From assembly GCA_016871335.1 (NCBI GenBank), contig VFZF01000002.1, positions 186,001 to 250,000 on the forward strand: DNA of 64,000 bases, written 5' to 3'. Origin of the DNA: Acidimicrobiia bacterium. Lineage in GTDB: Bacteria; Acidobacteriota; Vicinamibacteria; Vicinamibacterales; SCN-69-37. Positions within the stretch are counted from its first letter, which is position 1. Each line of letters opens with the position of its first letter. Positions 24,273-32,963 of this stretch are shown here, in pieces. Made by a program: the position numbers and the translations under genes. Below the pieces are notes generated by a model. It made no database searches. It was not told the origin of the DNA and was given only the letters and a program-made list of their open reading frames with translations.

Positions 24273-26161
24273 AACCCGATCCGCACGCCCGCGTTGAATG
24301 TGCGCCCGTCGAGCGGCGCCCACGCACTGACGGCGCGTTTGCCGAGCACCGTTGGTGTCGGCAGCAGGAGCGGGTCGTACTTCGACTGCCGGACGTCGGT
24401 CAGGTTCTCGAGGTTCACAAACACGCGCACACGACCAACACGCCGCTCGGCCAGCATGCCGATGATGACGTACGGCGAGCTTTCGTCCGCGTACGGGTTG
24501 TCCTCGAGCCGCTGCCGGCCCGTGTAATAGAACTCGAAGCCGACACGTGCCTTGCCGTGTTGTTCCCACGCTGCGATCAGGCCGACCGTCTGGCGCGGAG
24601 TCAACGGCAGCGGGTCCGCCTGCGTCGCAGACAACCAGGTGTGCGTCGCGGTCGCCACGAAGTCGCCTTTGCGCGCACGCACAAACGTCTCAAGGCCGCG
24701 AATGCGGATCGCAGAGTCCGGCCCGGACATGTTCACCACCTCCAACCGCGCGCCGCGATCGGTGCGGAGCACCGCTTCCACCGGGTTGTGCACGGCCGCC
24801 GCGAAGCCGGTCACCGACACCGAGACGGGGCCAAACTCTCGGGACACATCGACCGAGATCGACTCCGCCGTCTCGGCCTCGGTGATGCGCACGTCGCCCA
24901 CCCGATGGACACCGACATCCTCCACCTCATCCACAAACAGGGTCGGCGCAAACGCGCCCCGTCCGGCAGAGAGGCGCACGTCCCACGGCTCCAGCCTCCA
25001 GCGCACGGAGGCGCGCGGGCTCCACAAGACACCGTACTCAGGATGTTTGTCGAGACGGGCGCTGATCGACATCGCCGCCCGATCCGTCAGCGTCACGTCG
25101 TCCTGCACAAACACTGACGGGGTCGTCCACGAGTAGTCGTGCCCGCTCATCCCCCGGTAGCGCTGTGATTCCACGCCGGCGCCGACGACGAAGGTGTGCG
25201 CGCGCCAGGACCAGAGATACGACCCTTCGCCCGTGACGAACCGATGCTGATCCTCGTACGCCACGAAGCCGTACTCATGCGTGTGCGCCAATCGCATGAA
25301 GGCGCCCAGGAAGACGGCGACACCGGCGCCAATCGTCGTGCGCGCCGTGGTTCCGAGGTCGAACCTCGTCGTGTCGACGGCCTGGAGTCCATCAGGCACA
25401 TCCAACAACCCGCCGCGGCGACGTTCGATCGTCGTGCCTCCCGTGAGATCCACGGTGCCCCTTGCGGTCGTGAACGACAGCTTCGGCCGCGTGACAAATC
25501 GCCGATACCTCGGCAGATCGGCCCAGCCGTCGGCATCCACATCCTCTGCGGATTGGGCGTGAGCCCCGGCGAGCCATGTGTAACCCACCGTCGGCGAGAC
25601 GGGGCCTGAGGCCCAGAGCACGGCGTCTGCTCCGGCGCGAGTCGTCGCATTCAGCAGCAGTTCCCCCTCGTGTTCCGGCGTGGGGCGACGTGTCACCAGG
25701 TTGATGACACCGCCGAGCGCGGATGGACCGTACAGCGCCGAGGCCGCGCCTTTGATCACTTCCACCTGCTGCAGATCCATCGGGGGAATCTGCAGCAGCC
25801 CGAGCGATGCCACCTGGGTGCCGTTGATCGGCAGGCCGTCGGTCAGCACGGCGGTGAAGCGGCCCGGCAATCCCTGCACACGGACGGACGCTGCGCCGAG
25901 CGCCGGCGACGTCGGCTGGAGCCGGATGCCGCTGGTCTCGTTGAGCAACATCGCGATGTCGCCCGGCGTCATCAGCAGCTTCTCTTCAATCTCTTCGCGG
26001 CCCACGACTTCGACACGCATCACCTGATCCGAAGACAGACGCCCCGTGCGCGTCGCGGTGACAAAGACTTCTTCTTCGATCTCGGGTGGCGTGGGTGGCG
26101 CAGGCGGCTGCGGTGGTGTGGGCAGCTGAAGGGTCAGCCACAAAGCAAGGAGGAGTTCCAT
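24269..26161 (-). CDS. TonB-dependent outer-membrane receptor
   Basis: A 630-residue receptor. A short N-terminus with Pro-rich PTPPQPPAPPTPPEIEE precedes the plug (about 35-170: EVFVTATRTGRLSSD, VRVQGLPGRFTAVLTDGLPI, VEVIKGAASALYGPSALGGVINLVT). The beta-barrel follows and ends in VRIGF with C-terminal Phe. The plug resembles siderophore, B12 and heme receptors. Divergence from, and convergence with, tetrapyrrole genes hints at a heme or cobalamin ligand, but that is inference. A Pro-rich tract is encoded by minisatellite DNA. ATG 26161 is 24 bp from the divergent gene start. Confidence 0.88.
   Translation of the reverse strand: MELLLALWLTLQLPTPPQPPAPPTPPEIEEEVFVTATRTGRLSSDQVMRVEVVGREEIEEKLLMTPGDIAMLLNETSGIRLQPTSPALGAASVRVQGLPGRFTAVLTDGLPINGTQVASLGLLQIPPMDLQQVEVIKGAASALYGPSALGGVINLVTRRPTPEHEGELLLNATTRAGADAVLWASGPVSPTVGYTWLAGAHAQSAEDVDADGWADLPRYRRFVTRPKLSFTTARGTVDLTGGTTIERRRGGLLDVPDGLQAVDTTRFDLGTTARTTIGAGVAVFLGAFMRLAHTHEYGFVAYEDQHRFVTGEGSYLWSWRAHTFVVGAGVESQRYRGMSGHDYSWTTPSVFVQDDVTLTDRAAMSISARLDKHPEYGVLWSPRASVRWRLEPWDVRLSAGRGAFAPTLFVDEVEDVGVHRVGDVRITEAETAESISVDVSREFGPVSVSVTGFAAAVHNPVEAVLRTDRGARLEVVNMSGPDSAIRIRGLETFVRARKGDFVATATHTWLSATQADPLPLTPRQTVGLIAAWEQHGKARVGFEFYYTGRQRLEDNPYADESSPYVIIGMLAERRVGRVRVFVNLENLTDVRQSKYDPLLLPTPTVLGKRAVSAWAPLDGRTFNAGVRIGF
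26084..26125. repeat. GGGTGGCGTGGGTGGCG minisatellite in the TonB receptor gene
   Basis: Codes for the Pro-Thr-rich N-terminal linker (PTPPQPPAPPTPPE) on the minus strand. It shares its words with three other coding minisatellites in the window. Confidence 0.65.
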
Positions 26162-26170
26162 GGGTTGAGA

Positions 26171-26176
26171 TAGGAT
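26171..26176 (+). promoter_or_regulatory. -10-like box TAGGAT of the 26186 gene
   Basis: It ends 9 nt before ATG 26186. The opposite strand has a weaker TATCTC (26167-26172) 5 nt before the TonB receptor start. The start codons are 24 bp apart. Confidence 0.4.
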
Positions 26177-26185
26177 GCCACGAAC

Positions 26186-27058
26186 ATGCTCGGTGCGTTT
26201 CTTGAAGGCGTCCGTCGCGTCTCGCGCGCGCCCGTTGTGCTGCTGTCTGTGAGCGCCGCTGTGTGCCTTCTGGTGTTGCCGCACCGGTTGTCGCTGTTCG
26301 GCGCGCTCCCGGACACGTGGTATCTGCGGACGGTGCTCGATCGCGCGCTGTGGGAGTGGCACGGCGGGTGGATGCTGGCCGGTTATCACGGCGCGATCCC
26401 GCCGGCGCCGGGCCTGGCGAGTGCCGCGCTCGCCGCGACCCTGCTGTGGCTGTTTCTGTCGGGCGGCGTGCTCGACCGGTTTGCGCGTGCCCGCCCAATT
26501 CGCACCTCCGCCTTTTTCGCCGCCAGCGGTGAGTTCTTCGTCAGGTTCCTGCGCCTGAGTCTGGTCACGGCTCCGGTCTACTGGTGGCTGTTTGCGTGGC
26601 TCTTCCCGAGACTGACATCGACGACGTGGGGTCAGCTGGGATTTGTCGCCGCGCTGGGCTTCGTGAATCTGGTGACGGACTACGCGCGCGTCCGCGCCGT
26701 CGTGGAAGATCGTCGCAGCATGATCGGCGCGATCGGGGCGAGCCTGCGCTTCATCCGCCGGCGGCCGTTGCGGGTGGCCGGCCTGTATCTGCTTGGCATG
26801 CTGCCGTCCGCCGTGGCGATTCGCCTCTGGTTCGGCATGTCGACGTGGCCGGAGGCCACCGCCGGAAGCCTGGCGGCGGCGCTGGTCGTGTACGTGGTGC
26901 TGCGCACATGGGCACGGCTCACATGGATGGCCGGCGAAGTGGTGTTCTTCCAGCGCGAACTCGCGCACGCCACCTGCACAGGGAGGCCCCTGCCGGAATG
27001 GCCCGAGTCGCCGGCTGCGGAAGCGATTGCCAACCTCGGCACGAAAAGCCTCAGGTAG
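26186..27058 (+). CDS. integral membrane protein of unknown function
   Basis: A 290-residue protein with five to seven hydrophobic segments and a cytosolic loop rich in arginine (DYARVRAVVEDRRSM, RFIRRRPLRVAG). I do not recognise a family. The layout resembles uncharacterised membrane proteins that flank TonB receptors. It diverges from the receptor and ends before a large inverted repeat. The start ATG has a leaderless-type box. Confidence 0.6.
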   Translation: MLGAFLEGVRRVSRAPVVLLSVSAAVCLLVLPHRLSLFGALPDTWYLRTVLDRALWEWHGGWMLAGYHGAIPPAPGLASAALAATLLWLFLSGGVLDRFARARPIRTSAFFAASGEFFVRFLRLSLVTAPVYWWLFAWLFPRLTSTTWGQLGFVAALGFVNLVTDYARVRAVVEDRRSMIGAIGASLRFIRRRPLRVAGLYLLGMLPSAVAIRLWFGMSTWPEATAGSLAAALVVYVVLRTWARLTWMAGEVVFFQRELAHATCTGRPLPEWPESPAAEAIANLGTKSLR

Positions 27059-27062
27059 GTCC

Positions 27063-27204
27063 CACAGGGAGGCGCGGAGGCACGGAGGATTTTCTAGGAA
27101 TGATAATCACAAGTAATTGTTGTGGTTACACGATTACTCCGTGCCTCTGCGCCTCCCTGTGAAATCCGTGCCAAGGGTTGCTCCGCGCCTCTGTGCCTCC
27201 CTGT
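27063..27204. repeat. CACAGGGAGGCGCGGAGGCACGGAG inverted repeat with third copy
   Basis: The arms 27063-27087 and 27137-27161 pair at 24 of 25 positions. A third related copy lies at 27181-27204 in the right-arm orientation. The AT-rich 49-nt loop contains its own smaller inverted repeat (TAATCACAA / TTGTGGTTA). The third copy abuts the nadE -10 box. The word GGAGACGCGGAGGC of the 33.5-kb element is similar. Confidence 0.8.
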
Positions 27205-27209
27205 AATAT
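27204..27209 (+). promoter_or_regulatory. -10-like box TAATAT of nadE
   Basis: It ends 7 nt before ATG 27217, directly at the end of a repeat copy. No Shine-Dalgarno sequence is seen. Confidence 0.5.
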
Positions 27210-27216
27210 TGCTGAC

Positions 27217-27975
27217 ATGGGCTCGGAACGTGTTGACAAGGTGGTGCAGTGGTTGCGGGATCGGGCGCAGGACGCAGGCGCTCATGGGTTTGTTGTCGGC
27301 CTGAGTGGCGGCATCGACTCGGCGGTGGTCGCCAGGTTGTGCCAGATGGCGACACCGAATCGCGTGCTTGGCGTGATGTTGCCCTGTTACAGCCATCCGC
27401 AGGACGACGCGGATGCCCGGCTTCTGGCGAAGACCTTCGGCATTCCGACCGCGCGCGTGGATCTCGCGGCGACGTTCGACGCGTTGACCGGTGAGTTGCA
27501 TGCCTCCGTGAAAGGCCTGCCGCAGTCGGTGCATGTCACCGACATCAAGCAGCAGATGCCCGAGGCGAACATCAAGCCGCGGCTGCGCATGACCTCCCTG
27601 TACTTCATCGCCAATTCCCTGAACTACCTGGTCGCCGGCACGGGCAACCGGAGTGAACTGACACTCGGCTACTTCACGAAACACGGCGATGGCGGCAGCG
27701 ACGTGCTGCCGATTGGTCACCTGCTGAAGAGCGAAGTGCGGGCGATGGCACAGGAGCTGGGGGTGCCGGCGCCGATCATCGACAAGGCGCCGTCGGCCGG
27801 CTTGTGGATCGGCCAGACCGACGAAGCCGAGATGGGCTTCTCCTACGACATGCTCGAGGCGTACCTCACGACCGGCGCGTCAGCCGTGCCACCCGAGGTC
27901 GCCCAACGCATTGAAGCGCTGAATCGATCGTCAGAGCACAAGCGGAAGACACCGCCAGTTCCATCTGACATCTGA
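27217..27975 (+). CDS. nadE: NAD+ synthetase, ammonia-dependent
   Basis: A 252-residue ATP-pyrophosphatase-fold enzyme. The PP-loop is GLSGGIDSAV (about 29-38), and GTGNRSELTLGYFTKHGDGGSD is the NadE signature. It converts deamido-NAD to NAD. No glutaminase domain is present, so it uses ammonia. ATG 27217 is supported by a leaderless -10 box. The last codons (PSDI then stop) and the TGA are formed by a TGACATC tandem repeat that continues past the gene. Confidence 0.95.
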   Translation: MGSERVDKVVQWLRDRAQDAGAHGFVVGLSGGIDSAVVARLCQMATPNRVLGVMLPCYSHPQDDADARLLAKTFGIPTARVDLAATFDALTGELHASVKGLPQSVHVTDIKQQMPEANIKPRLRMTSLYFIANSLNYLVAGTGNRSELTLGYFTKHGDGGSDVLPIGHLLKSEVRAMAQELGVPAPIIDKAPSAGLWIGQTDEAEMGFSYDMLEAYLTTGASAVPPEVAQRIEALNRSSEHKRKTPPVPSDI

Positions 27976-27988
27976 CATCTGACATCTG
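27962..27988. repeat. TGACATC tandem repeat at the nadE stop
   Basis: Four copies of the 7-nt unit. It supplies the nadE stop codon and leads into CATCTCCCC-type words up to the stop of the convergent gene at 28006. Confidence 0.75.
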
Positions 27989-28005
27989 CTCATCTCCCCA
28001 TCCCC

Positions 28006-30951
28006 TCATCTAGCGGCGTGCGAGCGTCGAGGCTCTGCCCCGCCTTCGACAGTGCCCTTCGCGGCGTTGATGAGTGCGACGGCCGCGTAGCCTTGCGCCA
28101 CCTCACCCTTGCGGCCGACTTTGGCGAACGTGTGGCCCATCGCTTCGAGCCGCTCAAGCAACGTGCGCGGGAAGCGATCTTCGATCTGCACGCGTGACCC
28201 GGTCGGGGCGTTGCCAATCAACATGCGCGGCGCTTCGATCGCGCGTTGCGCGCCGAGGCCGCCGTCCACGACGTTAAGGATGATGTTGTAGACCGACGCG
28301 GGAATCCAGGCGTTGCCGGCCGCGCCGACCGCGAGACGCGGCGTGAACCCTGGAATGCCGTACCGGCCTGGATCCACCTCACTCGGCGCAAATAACAGCG
28401 TCGGCACACTGGTGGACGAATGGCGCTGCAACGGCAGCATCGATCCGTACCCGGTGCCACGTCCGCCTCGGAAGTGATCGTTGTAGAGAAACCCGAGCCC
28501 CTTCGACACGTAGAAGTTCCCGCCCCACGTGGACAATGTCTGCGTGATCGCCACCATGTTTCCCTCGGTATCGGCGCCGGCGAAGGACGTCGTTCCAGTC
28601 GCGATCGTTGTGGTCCAGGGTCCGGGGTCCAGGGTGCCGGGCTCGGGGCCAAGGGTCCAGGGTCCGGGGTCCGCGCCGACTGGTGCGCCGCCGCGGCCGC
28701 GGCCGCCTTGCGGCACGACGGAGGCCTTCGCAGGGTTGATCAACTTGAAGCGGTCGAGCGCGTGGCCGGGTTCGAGGTGGTTGCCGAGATTGATCGGCCA
28801 GCGTTCGGGGTCGGCGATCTGCGCGCCGCCGTCACGGACACGCCAGGCTTCGATGGCGTAATGGGCATAGTCCGGATCGTTGAACACCGTCGCCCTCGGC
28901 TTCGGCGTGTACGCGTCGAGAATCTGCAAAGTTTCGATCAGCGTGAGACCGTTGGAGACGGGCGGTCCGACCGAATACACCAGATGCCCGCGGAACCGGC
29001 CCGATAACGGCTTCCGCTCCATGGCACGGTACTGGGCGAGGTCCTCGAGTGAGATGATGCCGCCATTCGCGGCCATGTCCTCGGCAATGGCCCGCGCAAT
29101 GGATCCACGGTAAAACGACTGCCCACCTTCCTTCGCGAGCACACGCAGCGTCTGCGCATAGTCCTTGTTGATGAAGCGATCGCCGGGCTTCGGCACGTTG
29201 CCGCCAGGCAAATAGATCTTCGCGGCCTCCGGATATTTCGCCAGCCGCTCCTGCCCCGTAGCGATCGTCGTCGGCAATGCTTCGTCGAGAATGTACCCCT
29301 GTTCAGCGAATTCGATAGCGGGCGCGAGCACCTGCTCCCACGTCACCTTCTTGCTGCCGTATTTCTGGAAGAGCAGATCGAGGCCGGCGACCACACCCGG
29401 GATGTTGGCGACCGTGGGACCATCCGTCGCCGTGCGCTGGCCGTTGGCCGTAAAGATCTTCGGGTTGTCAAACGTCGCCCGCGCAGGCGTCATGTCCTTG
29501 TATTCGATGACCACCGGCTCGGCCATGCCCTTGAGGAAGAGAATCGCCTGCCCGTCGCCGCCGATACCCGACGCATCCGGTTCGACCACACCCAACGCAA
29601 ACGATGTCGCGACGATCGCGTCGACGATGTTGCCGCCCTGTTCAAGAATGCGCGCGCCTGCCGCCGAGGCCAGCGGATGCCCGGACGAAATCACGCCGGT
29701 GGTCGTCTCCGCGCCGCGCTTGATCAGCGGCTGTTCGGCCACCATCTGATCGACCACATCCTCGACGTCCTTCGCCGACCGCGCAGCCAGCGCCTGCGGT
29801 CGGTACTTCGCGCGCAGCGTCTTCCACTCGATGGCGACATCACCCTCGGAGTAATACAACGACGCCAACGTCTGCCAGGCGCGATCAAACTGCGCCACCC
29901 ACTGCATCGGCGTCGGCGCTGGAGCGGTCAGCGCACGCGCGCCACCATCAACAGGCCGCGGCGCATCCACACGCCACACGCGCAGCGTCTCCGGATCCAT
30001 GAACGCCGCCGGGGCATCGTCTGTGTTCCGAATCGGATCGCCGTTGTACGTGCCCCCTGGCGCAGGCTCCGTCGCAATCAGCATCGTCTGCCCATCCGGC
30101 GACCAGGCACTGGCGCCCGCATGTCGTGACGCCAATTGCGTCAGTGGTTGCTGTGTACCCTGACCGCCGCCGCGTCCCGCGGCTCCGCCTTCGCGGCCGC
30201 CTGCCGGCGCCGCCGCTGGTGGGGTCACATCAGCCACCCACACACCCACGCCCATCCCGGTGCGGGCGGCCGAAAACGACACGCGATTGTTATCAGGCGC
30301 CCAAGTCGGCCATCGTTCGAGGCCGCCGCCACGGGTCACACGCGTCACGCTGCCTTCGGTGGCGTCAAGCGCCCGCACAAACACGTCCACCGTGTCGCCG
30401 GCTTCGCGTTCACGATCGGACAGAAACACCACGCGACGACCATCGGGCGACACACGCCCCAGCCACTCGCTCGCCTCACCGGTGGTCCACACGGTCGGCG
30501 CCACGCTGCCTTCAGCGGCGACGATCTGCAGGGTCCATCGACCGTTCATTGATTTGTGCGAGAACAACAGACGACCATCACGCGTCCACGACGGCCATCG
30601 CTCGTCACCGTCGAGCGAGGTCACCTTCCACGCTGCGCCACCCGACGCGGGCACAATGTACACGTCGAATGCACCGTCGGTATCAGCCGCAAACGCGATC
30701 TGCCGGCCGTCGGGCGACCAGGCCGCGTCCCGTTCGCTGATCCACCGGTTCTCACCGGTGACGACACGTTTGGGATCGCGCCCATCAGGCGCCATCGTCC
30801 ACACCTGTTCGAGCCAGGACACGGCGATGCGCTTCCCATCTGGGGAGAACGCAGGATCGCGCATGCCGGTGAGGGTGGCGGGAGTGTGGGCCGAGAACGC
30901 CGTGACGACAAACGTGGCCAACGCCGCGGCCACCAGAAGCTGTCTTCGCAT
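28006..30951 (-). CDS. TolB/tricorn-like propeller fused to gamma-glutamyltransferase
   Basis: A 981-residue exported protein. A signal peptide (1 to about 22) precedes WD40/TolB-like repeats (about 25-340, with FSPDGK, WSPDGR, WAPDNN, WSPDGQ). A short segment (about 350-405, QFDRAWQTLASLYY...WKTLRAKYRPQA) resembles the helical C1 region of tricorn-type proteases. Residues about 415-975 form a complete gamma-glutamyltransferase. The autocleavage nucleophile is probably Thr787 in GTTSFAGAD. The family hydrolyses or transfers gamma-glutamyl groups from glutathione-like compounds. A repeat-derived peptide (about 758-783) sits directly before the nucleophile. The ATG has a TAGAAT box 7 nt upstream. 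Confidence 0.85.
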   Translation of the reverse strand: MRRQLLVAAALATFVVTAFSAHTPATLTGMRDPAFSPDGKRIAVSWLEQVWTMAPDGRDPKRVVTGENRWISERDAAWSPDGRQIAFAADTDGAFDVYIVPASGGAAWKVTSLDGDERWPSWTRDGRLLFSHKSMNGRWTLQIVAAEGSVAPTVWTTGEASEWLGRVSPDGRRVVFLSDREREAGDTVDVFVRALDATEGSVTRVTRGGGLERWPTWAPDNNRVSFSAARTGMGVGVWVADVTPPAAAPAGGREGGAAGRGGGQGTQQPLTQLASRHAGASAWSPDGQTMLIATEPAPGGTYNGDPIRNTDDAPAAFMDPETLRVWRVDAPRPVDGGARALTAPAPTPMQWVAQFDRAWQTLASLYYSEGDVAIEWKTLRAKYRPQALAARSAKDVEDVVDQMVAEQPLIKRGAETTTGVISSGHPLASAAGARILEQGGNIVDAIVATSFALGVVEPDASGIGGDGQAILFLKGMAEPVVIEYKDMTPARATFDNPKIFTANGQRTATDGPTVANIPGVVAGLDLLFQKYGSKKVTWEQVLAPAIEFAEQGYILDEALPTTIATGQERLAKYPEAAKIYLPGGNVPKPGDRFINKDYAQTLRVLAKEGGQSFYRGSIARAIAEDMAANGGIISLEDLAQYRAMERKPLSGRFRGHLVYSVGPPVSNGLTLIETLQILDAYTPKPRATVFNDPDYAHYAIEAWRVRDGGAQIADPERWPINLGNHLEPGHALDRFKLINPAKASVVPQGGRGRGGAPVGADPGPWTLGPEPGTLDPGPWTTTIATGTTSFAGADTEGNMVAITQTLSTWGGNFYVSKGLGFLYNDHFRGGRGTGYGSMLPLQRHSSTSVPTLLFAPSEVDPGRYGIPGFTPRLAVGAAGNAWIPASVYNIILNVVDGGLGAQRAIEAPRMLIGNAPTGSRVQIEDRFPRTLLERLEAMGHTFAKVGRKGEVAQGYAAVALINAAKGTVEGGAEPRRSHAAR
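28611..28671. repeat. GGTCCAGGGTCCGGGGTCC words inside the GGT autocleavage linker
   Basis: A tandem of GGTCCAGGG/GGGGTCC words encodes DPGPWT...DPGPWT next to the catalytic threonine. The first 24 nt are identical to intergenic DNA at 45463-45486, 17 kb away. Confidence 0.75.
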
Positions 30952-30958
30952 GCGGCAG

Positions 30959-30964
30959 ATTCTA
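30959..30964 (-). promoter_or_regulatory. -10-like box TAGAAT of the propeller-GGT gene
   Basis: It ends 7 nt before ATG 30951 on the minus strand. No Shine-Dalgarno sequence is present. Confidence 0.5.
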
Positions 30965-30978
30965 TCGTGCCGCCGCGG

Positions 30979-31069
30979 TGCTGAGTGCTGCGCCTGCCCG
31001 CCGAAGCCTTGGCGCAGGCGGGTGCTCGGTGCGGGTGCCGAGTGCCTGGTGCCTAGTGCTTAGTGCGTG
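30979..31069. repeat. GTGCTGAGTGC/GGTGCTCGGTGC word repeat with internal hairpin
   Basis: A series of GTGC-words with an embedded CGCCTGCC...GGCGCAGGCGG hairpin (about 30991-31021). It supplies the last codons and TAG stop of transketolase. The same words form the much larger inverted repeat at 53745-53917. Confidence 0.7.
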
Positions 31070-32915
31070 CCTTGACGGCCTTGGCAATCGAAGCGGCCGA
31101 GATGCCGTAGCGATCGAGCAGTTCTTCGGGACCGCCGCTGCGCGGGATCTCGCGCACGGCGAGGCGCTGCACGGTAAAGCCCTGATCCCAGACGGCTTCG
31201 GACACTGCGTCACCGAGGCCGCCCTGCGCGTAGTGATCTTCGACCGTGATGATCCAGCCATTCGAGGCCTTGCCGGCCGCGATGAGGCCGGAGCGATCGA
31301 TCGGCTGAATCGAGTACGCGTCCACCACACGAATCGCAATGCCGTCCTTGGCGAGCAGGCCGTACGCCTTGAGCGCTTCAAACAACGTCACGCCGGCGCC
31401 GACAACGGTCGCGACGTCCTTGTCGCTCTGGCGCAGGATCTTCGACCCGCCGGCCGGGAACTGTTCGGATGTTGAATACAGAATCGGCGTCTTGGGACGC
31501 GAGCTGCGGATGTACACAGGGCCCGGCGTCGCGGCAGCCAGGGCCACCATGCGCTCGGCGCACACGGCGTCGGACGGGTACAACACGGTGCAGTTGGGCA
31601 CCGCGCGCGCCATCGCGAGATCTTCAAGCGCCATCTGCGACGGACCGTCTTCACCGATCGAGATGCCGGCGTGGGATCCACACAGCTTGATGTTCAGCAT
31701 CGAGATGCCGGCCATGCGGATGAAGTCCGCACCGCGCTCGAGGAAACACGCGAAGCTCGACGGGAACGCGATCGCCCCCCGACTCGCGAGCCCCATCGCC
31801 GCGCCGATCATCGCCTGCTCGGCGATGAACGTCTGATAGAACCGCTCCGGGAACACCTTCTCAAACCGATCGCTGAACGTCGAGTTCTTCACATCGGCAT
31901 CGAGGGCGACGATGCGGTGGTCGAGGGCGCCGAGGGAGGCAAGCGCAGTGCCGTATGCCTCGCGCGTGGCAACCAGGTCGTCCTTCTTGTAGGCCGGGGC
32001 GGGCATTGCGGCCACGAAGTCGGGCAACGCCCCTTCGGACCGGCGGGTCGCCGGCTTCGCAATGACGGGCGCAGGGTCCGACGTCGGAATGATCTGCGCG
32101 TCGAGTTCCGCGATGGCCGCGTCGGCTTCAGCGCCCTTCTTGAGAGGCTTGCCGTGCCAGTTGTCCTTGTCTTCGAAGATCGAGCAGCCTTTGCCCTTGA
32201 GTGTCTTCGCGACGATCATCGTCGGCCGTCCGCGCATCCCACGAGCGTCGGCCAGCGCGGTGCGGATTTCGGCAATGTCGTGGCCGTCGATCACGATCGC
32301 GTGCCAGCCGAAGGCACGGTACCGCGTGGCGAACGCTTCGACGTCGTGCGCGAACTGCGTGGCGCGGCTCTGACCAAACGCGTTCACGTCGGTGATCGCA
32401 CAGAGGTTGTCGAGGTTGTGATTGGCCGCGACCTGCGCGGCTTCCCACACCGAACCTTCCGCGCTTTCACCGTCGCCCAACATCACATACGCCCGGTAGT
32501 CCGAACCGATACGGCGCGCGTTGAGCGCGATGCCGACGCCGGCCGCCAGGCCCTGGCCCAGCGATCCCGTCGCCACGTCGACAAACGGCAGTCGCGGCGT
32601 CGGATGGCCTTCGAGGTCGGACGTGATCTTGCGCAGGTCCATCACGGCCTCACGCGGGAACGCGCCGGCCGCCGCCCAGGCGGCATACAGAATCGGCGCC
32701 GCGTGCCCCTTCGACAACACGAAGCGGTCCGCCTCGGGATGCTGCGGATCCATCGGATCAAAACGCAGTTCGTCAAAAAAGAGGACCGCGAGAATATCCG
32801 CTGCCGACAAGCAGGTCGTCGGATGTCCGGACCCGGCTTCGGTGGTGGATCGCACCGAATCGATGCGGAGTTGTGTCGCAAGGTTGTGGAGAACGGTATT
32901 GGATGGGGGTGTCAT
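31053..32915 (-). CDS. tkt: transketolase (short, metazoan-like type)
   Basis: A 620-residue ThDP enzyme in three domains: N-terminal ThDP binding (GHPTTCLSAADI, GSLGQGLAAGVGIALNARR, GDGESAEGSVWEA...N), the pyrimidine-binding domain (about 310-475) and the C-terminal domain. It is about 40 residues shorter than E. coli transketolase and resembles the human/archaeal-like group. It moves two-carbon units in the pentose phosphate pathway. ATG 32915 fits the family start. The TAG stop lies in GTGC-type repeat DNA. It diverges from the DUF4149 gene 48 bp away. Confidence 0.93.
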   Translation of the reverse strand: MTPPSNTVLHNLATQLRIDSVRSTTEAGSGHPTTCLSAADILAVLFFDELRFDPMDPQHPEADRFVLSKGHAAPILYAAWAAAGAFPREAVMDLRKITSDLEGHPTPRLPFVDVATGSLGQGLAAGVGIALNARRIGSDYRAYVMLGDGESAEGSVWEAAQVAANHNLDNLCAITDVNAFGQSRATQFAHDVEAFATRYRAFGWHAIVIDGHDIAEIRTALADARGMRGRPTMIVAKTLKGKGCSIFEDKDNWHGKPLKKGAEADAAIAELDAQIIPTSDPAPVIAKPATRRSEGALPDFVAAMPAPAYKKDDLVATREAYGTALASLGALDHRIVALDADVKNSTFSDRFEKVFPERFYQTFIAEQAMIGAAMGLASRGAIAFPSSFACFLERGADFIRMAGISMLNIKLCGSHAGISIGEDGPSQMALEDLAMARAVPNCTVLYPSDAVCAERMVALAAATPGPVYIRSSRPKTPILYSTSEQFPAGGSKILRQSDKDVATVVGAGVTLFEALKAYGLLAKDGIAIRVVDAYSIQPIDRSGLIAAGKASNGWIITVEDHYAQGGLGDAVSEAVWDQGFTVQRLAVREIPRSGGPEELLDRYGISAASIAKAVKARTKH

Positions 32916-32947
32916 GCGCGGCGACCAGAAGTTTACTGTACGCGTGA

Positions 32948-32953
32948 CATAAT
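32948..32953 (+). promoter_or_regulatory. -10-like box CATAAT (TG-extended) of the DUF4149 gene
   Basis: TGACATAAT ends 10 nt before ATG 32964, giving at most a few nt of leader. The TGA immediately upstream resembles an extended -10. Confidence 0.4.
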
Positions 32954-32963
32954 CGCAGTACGA

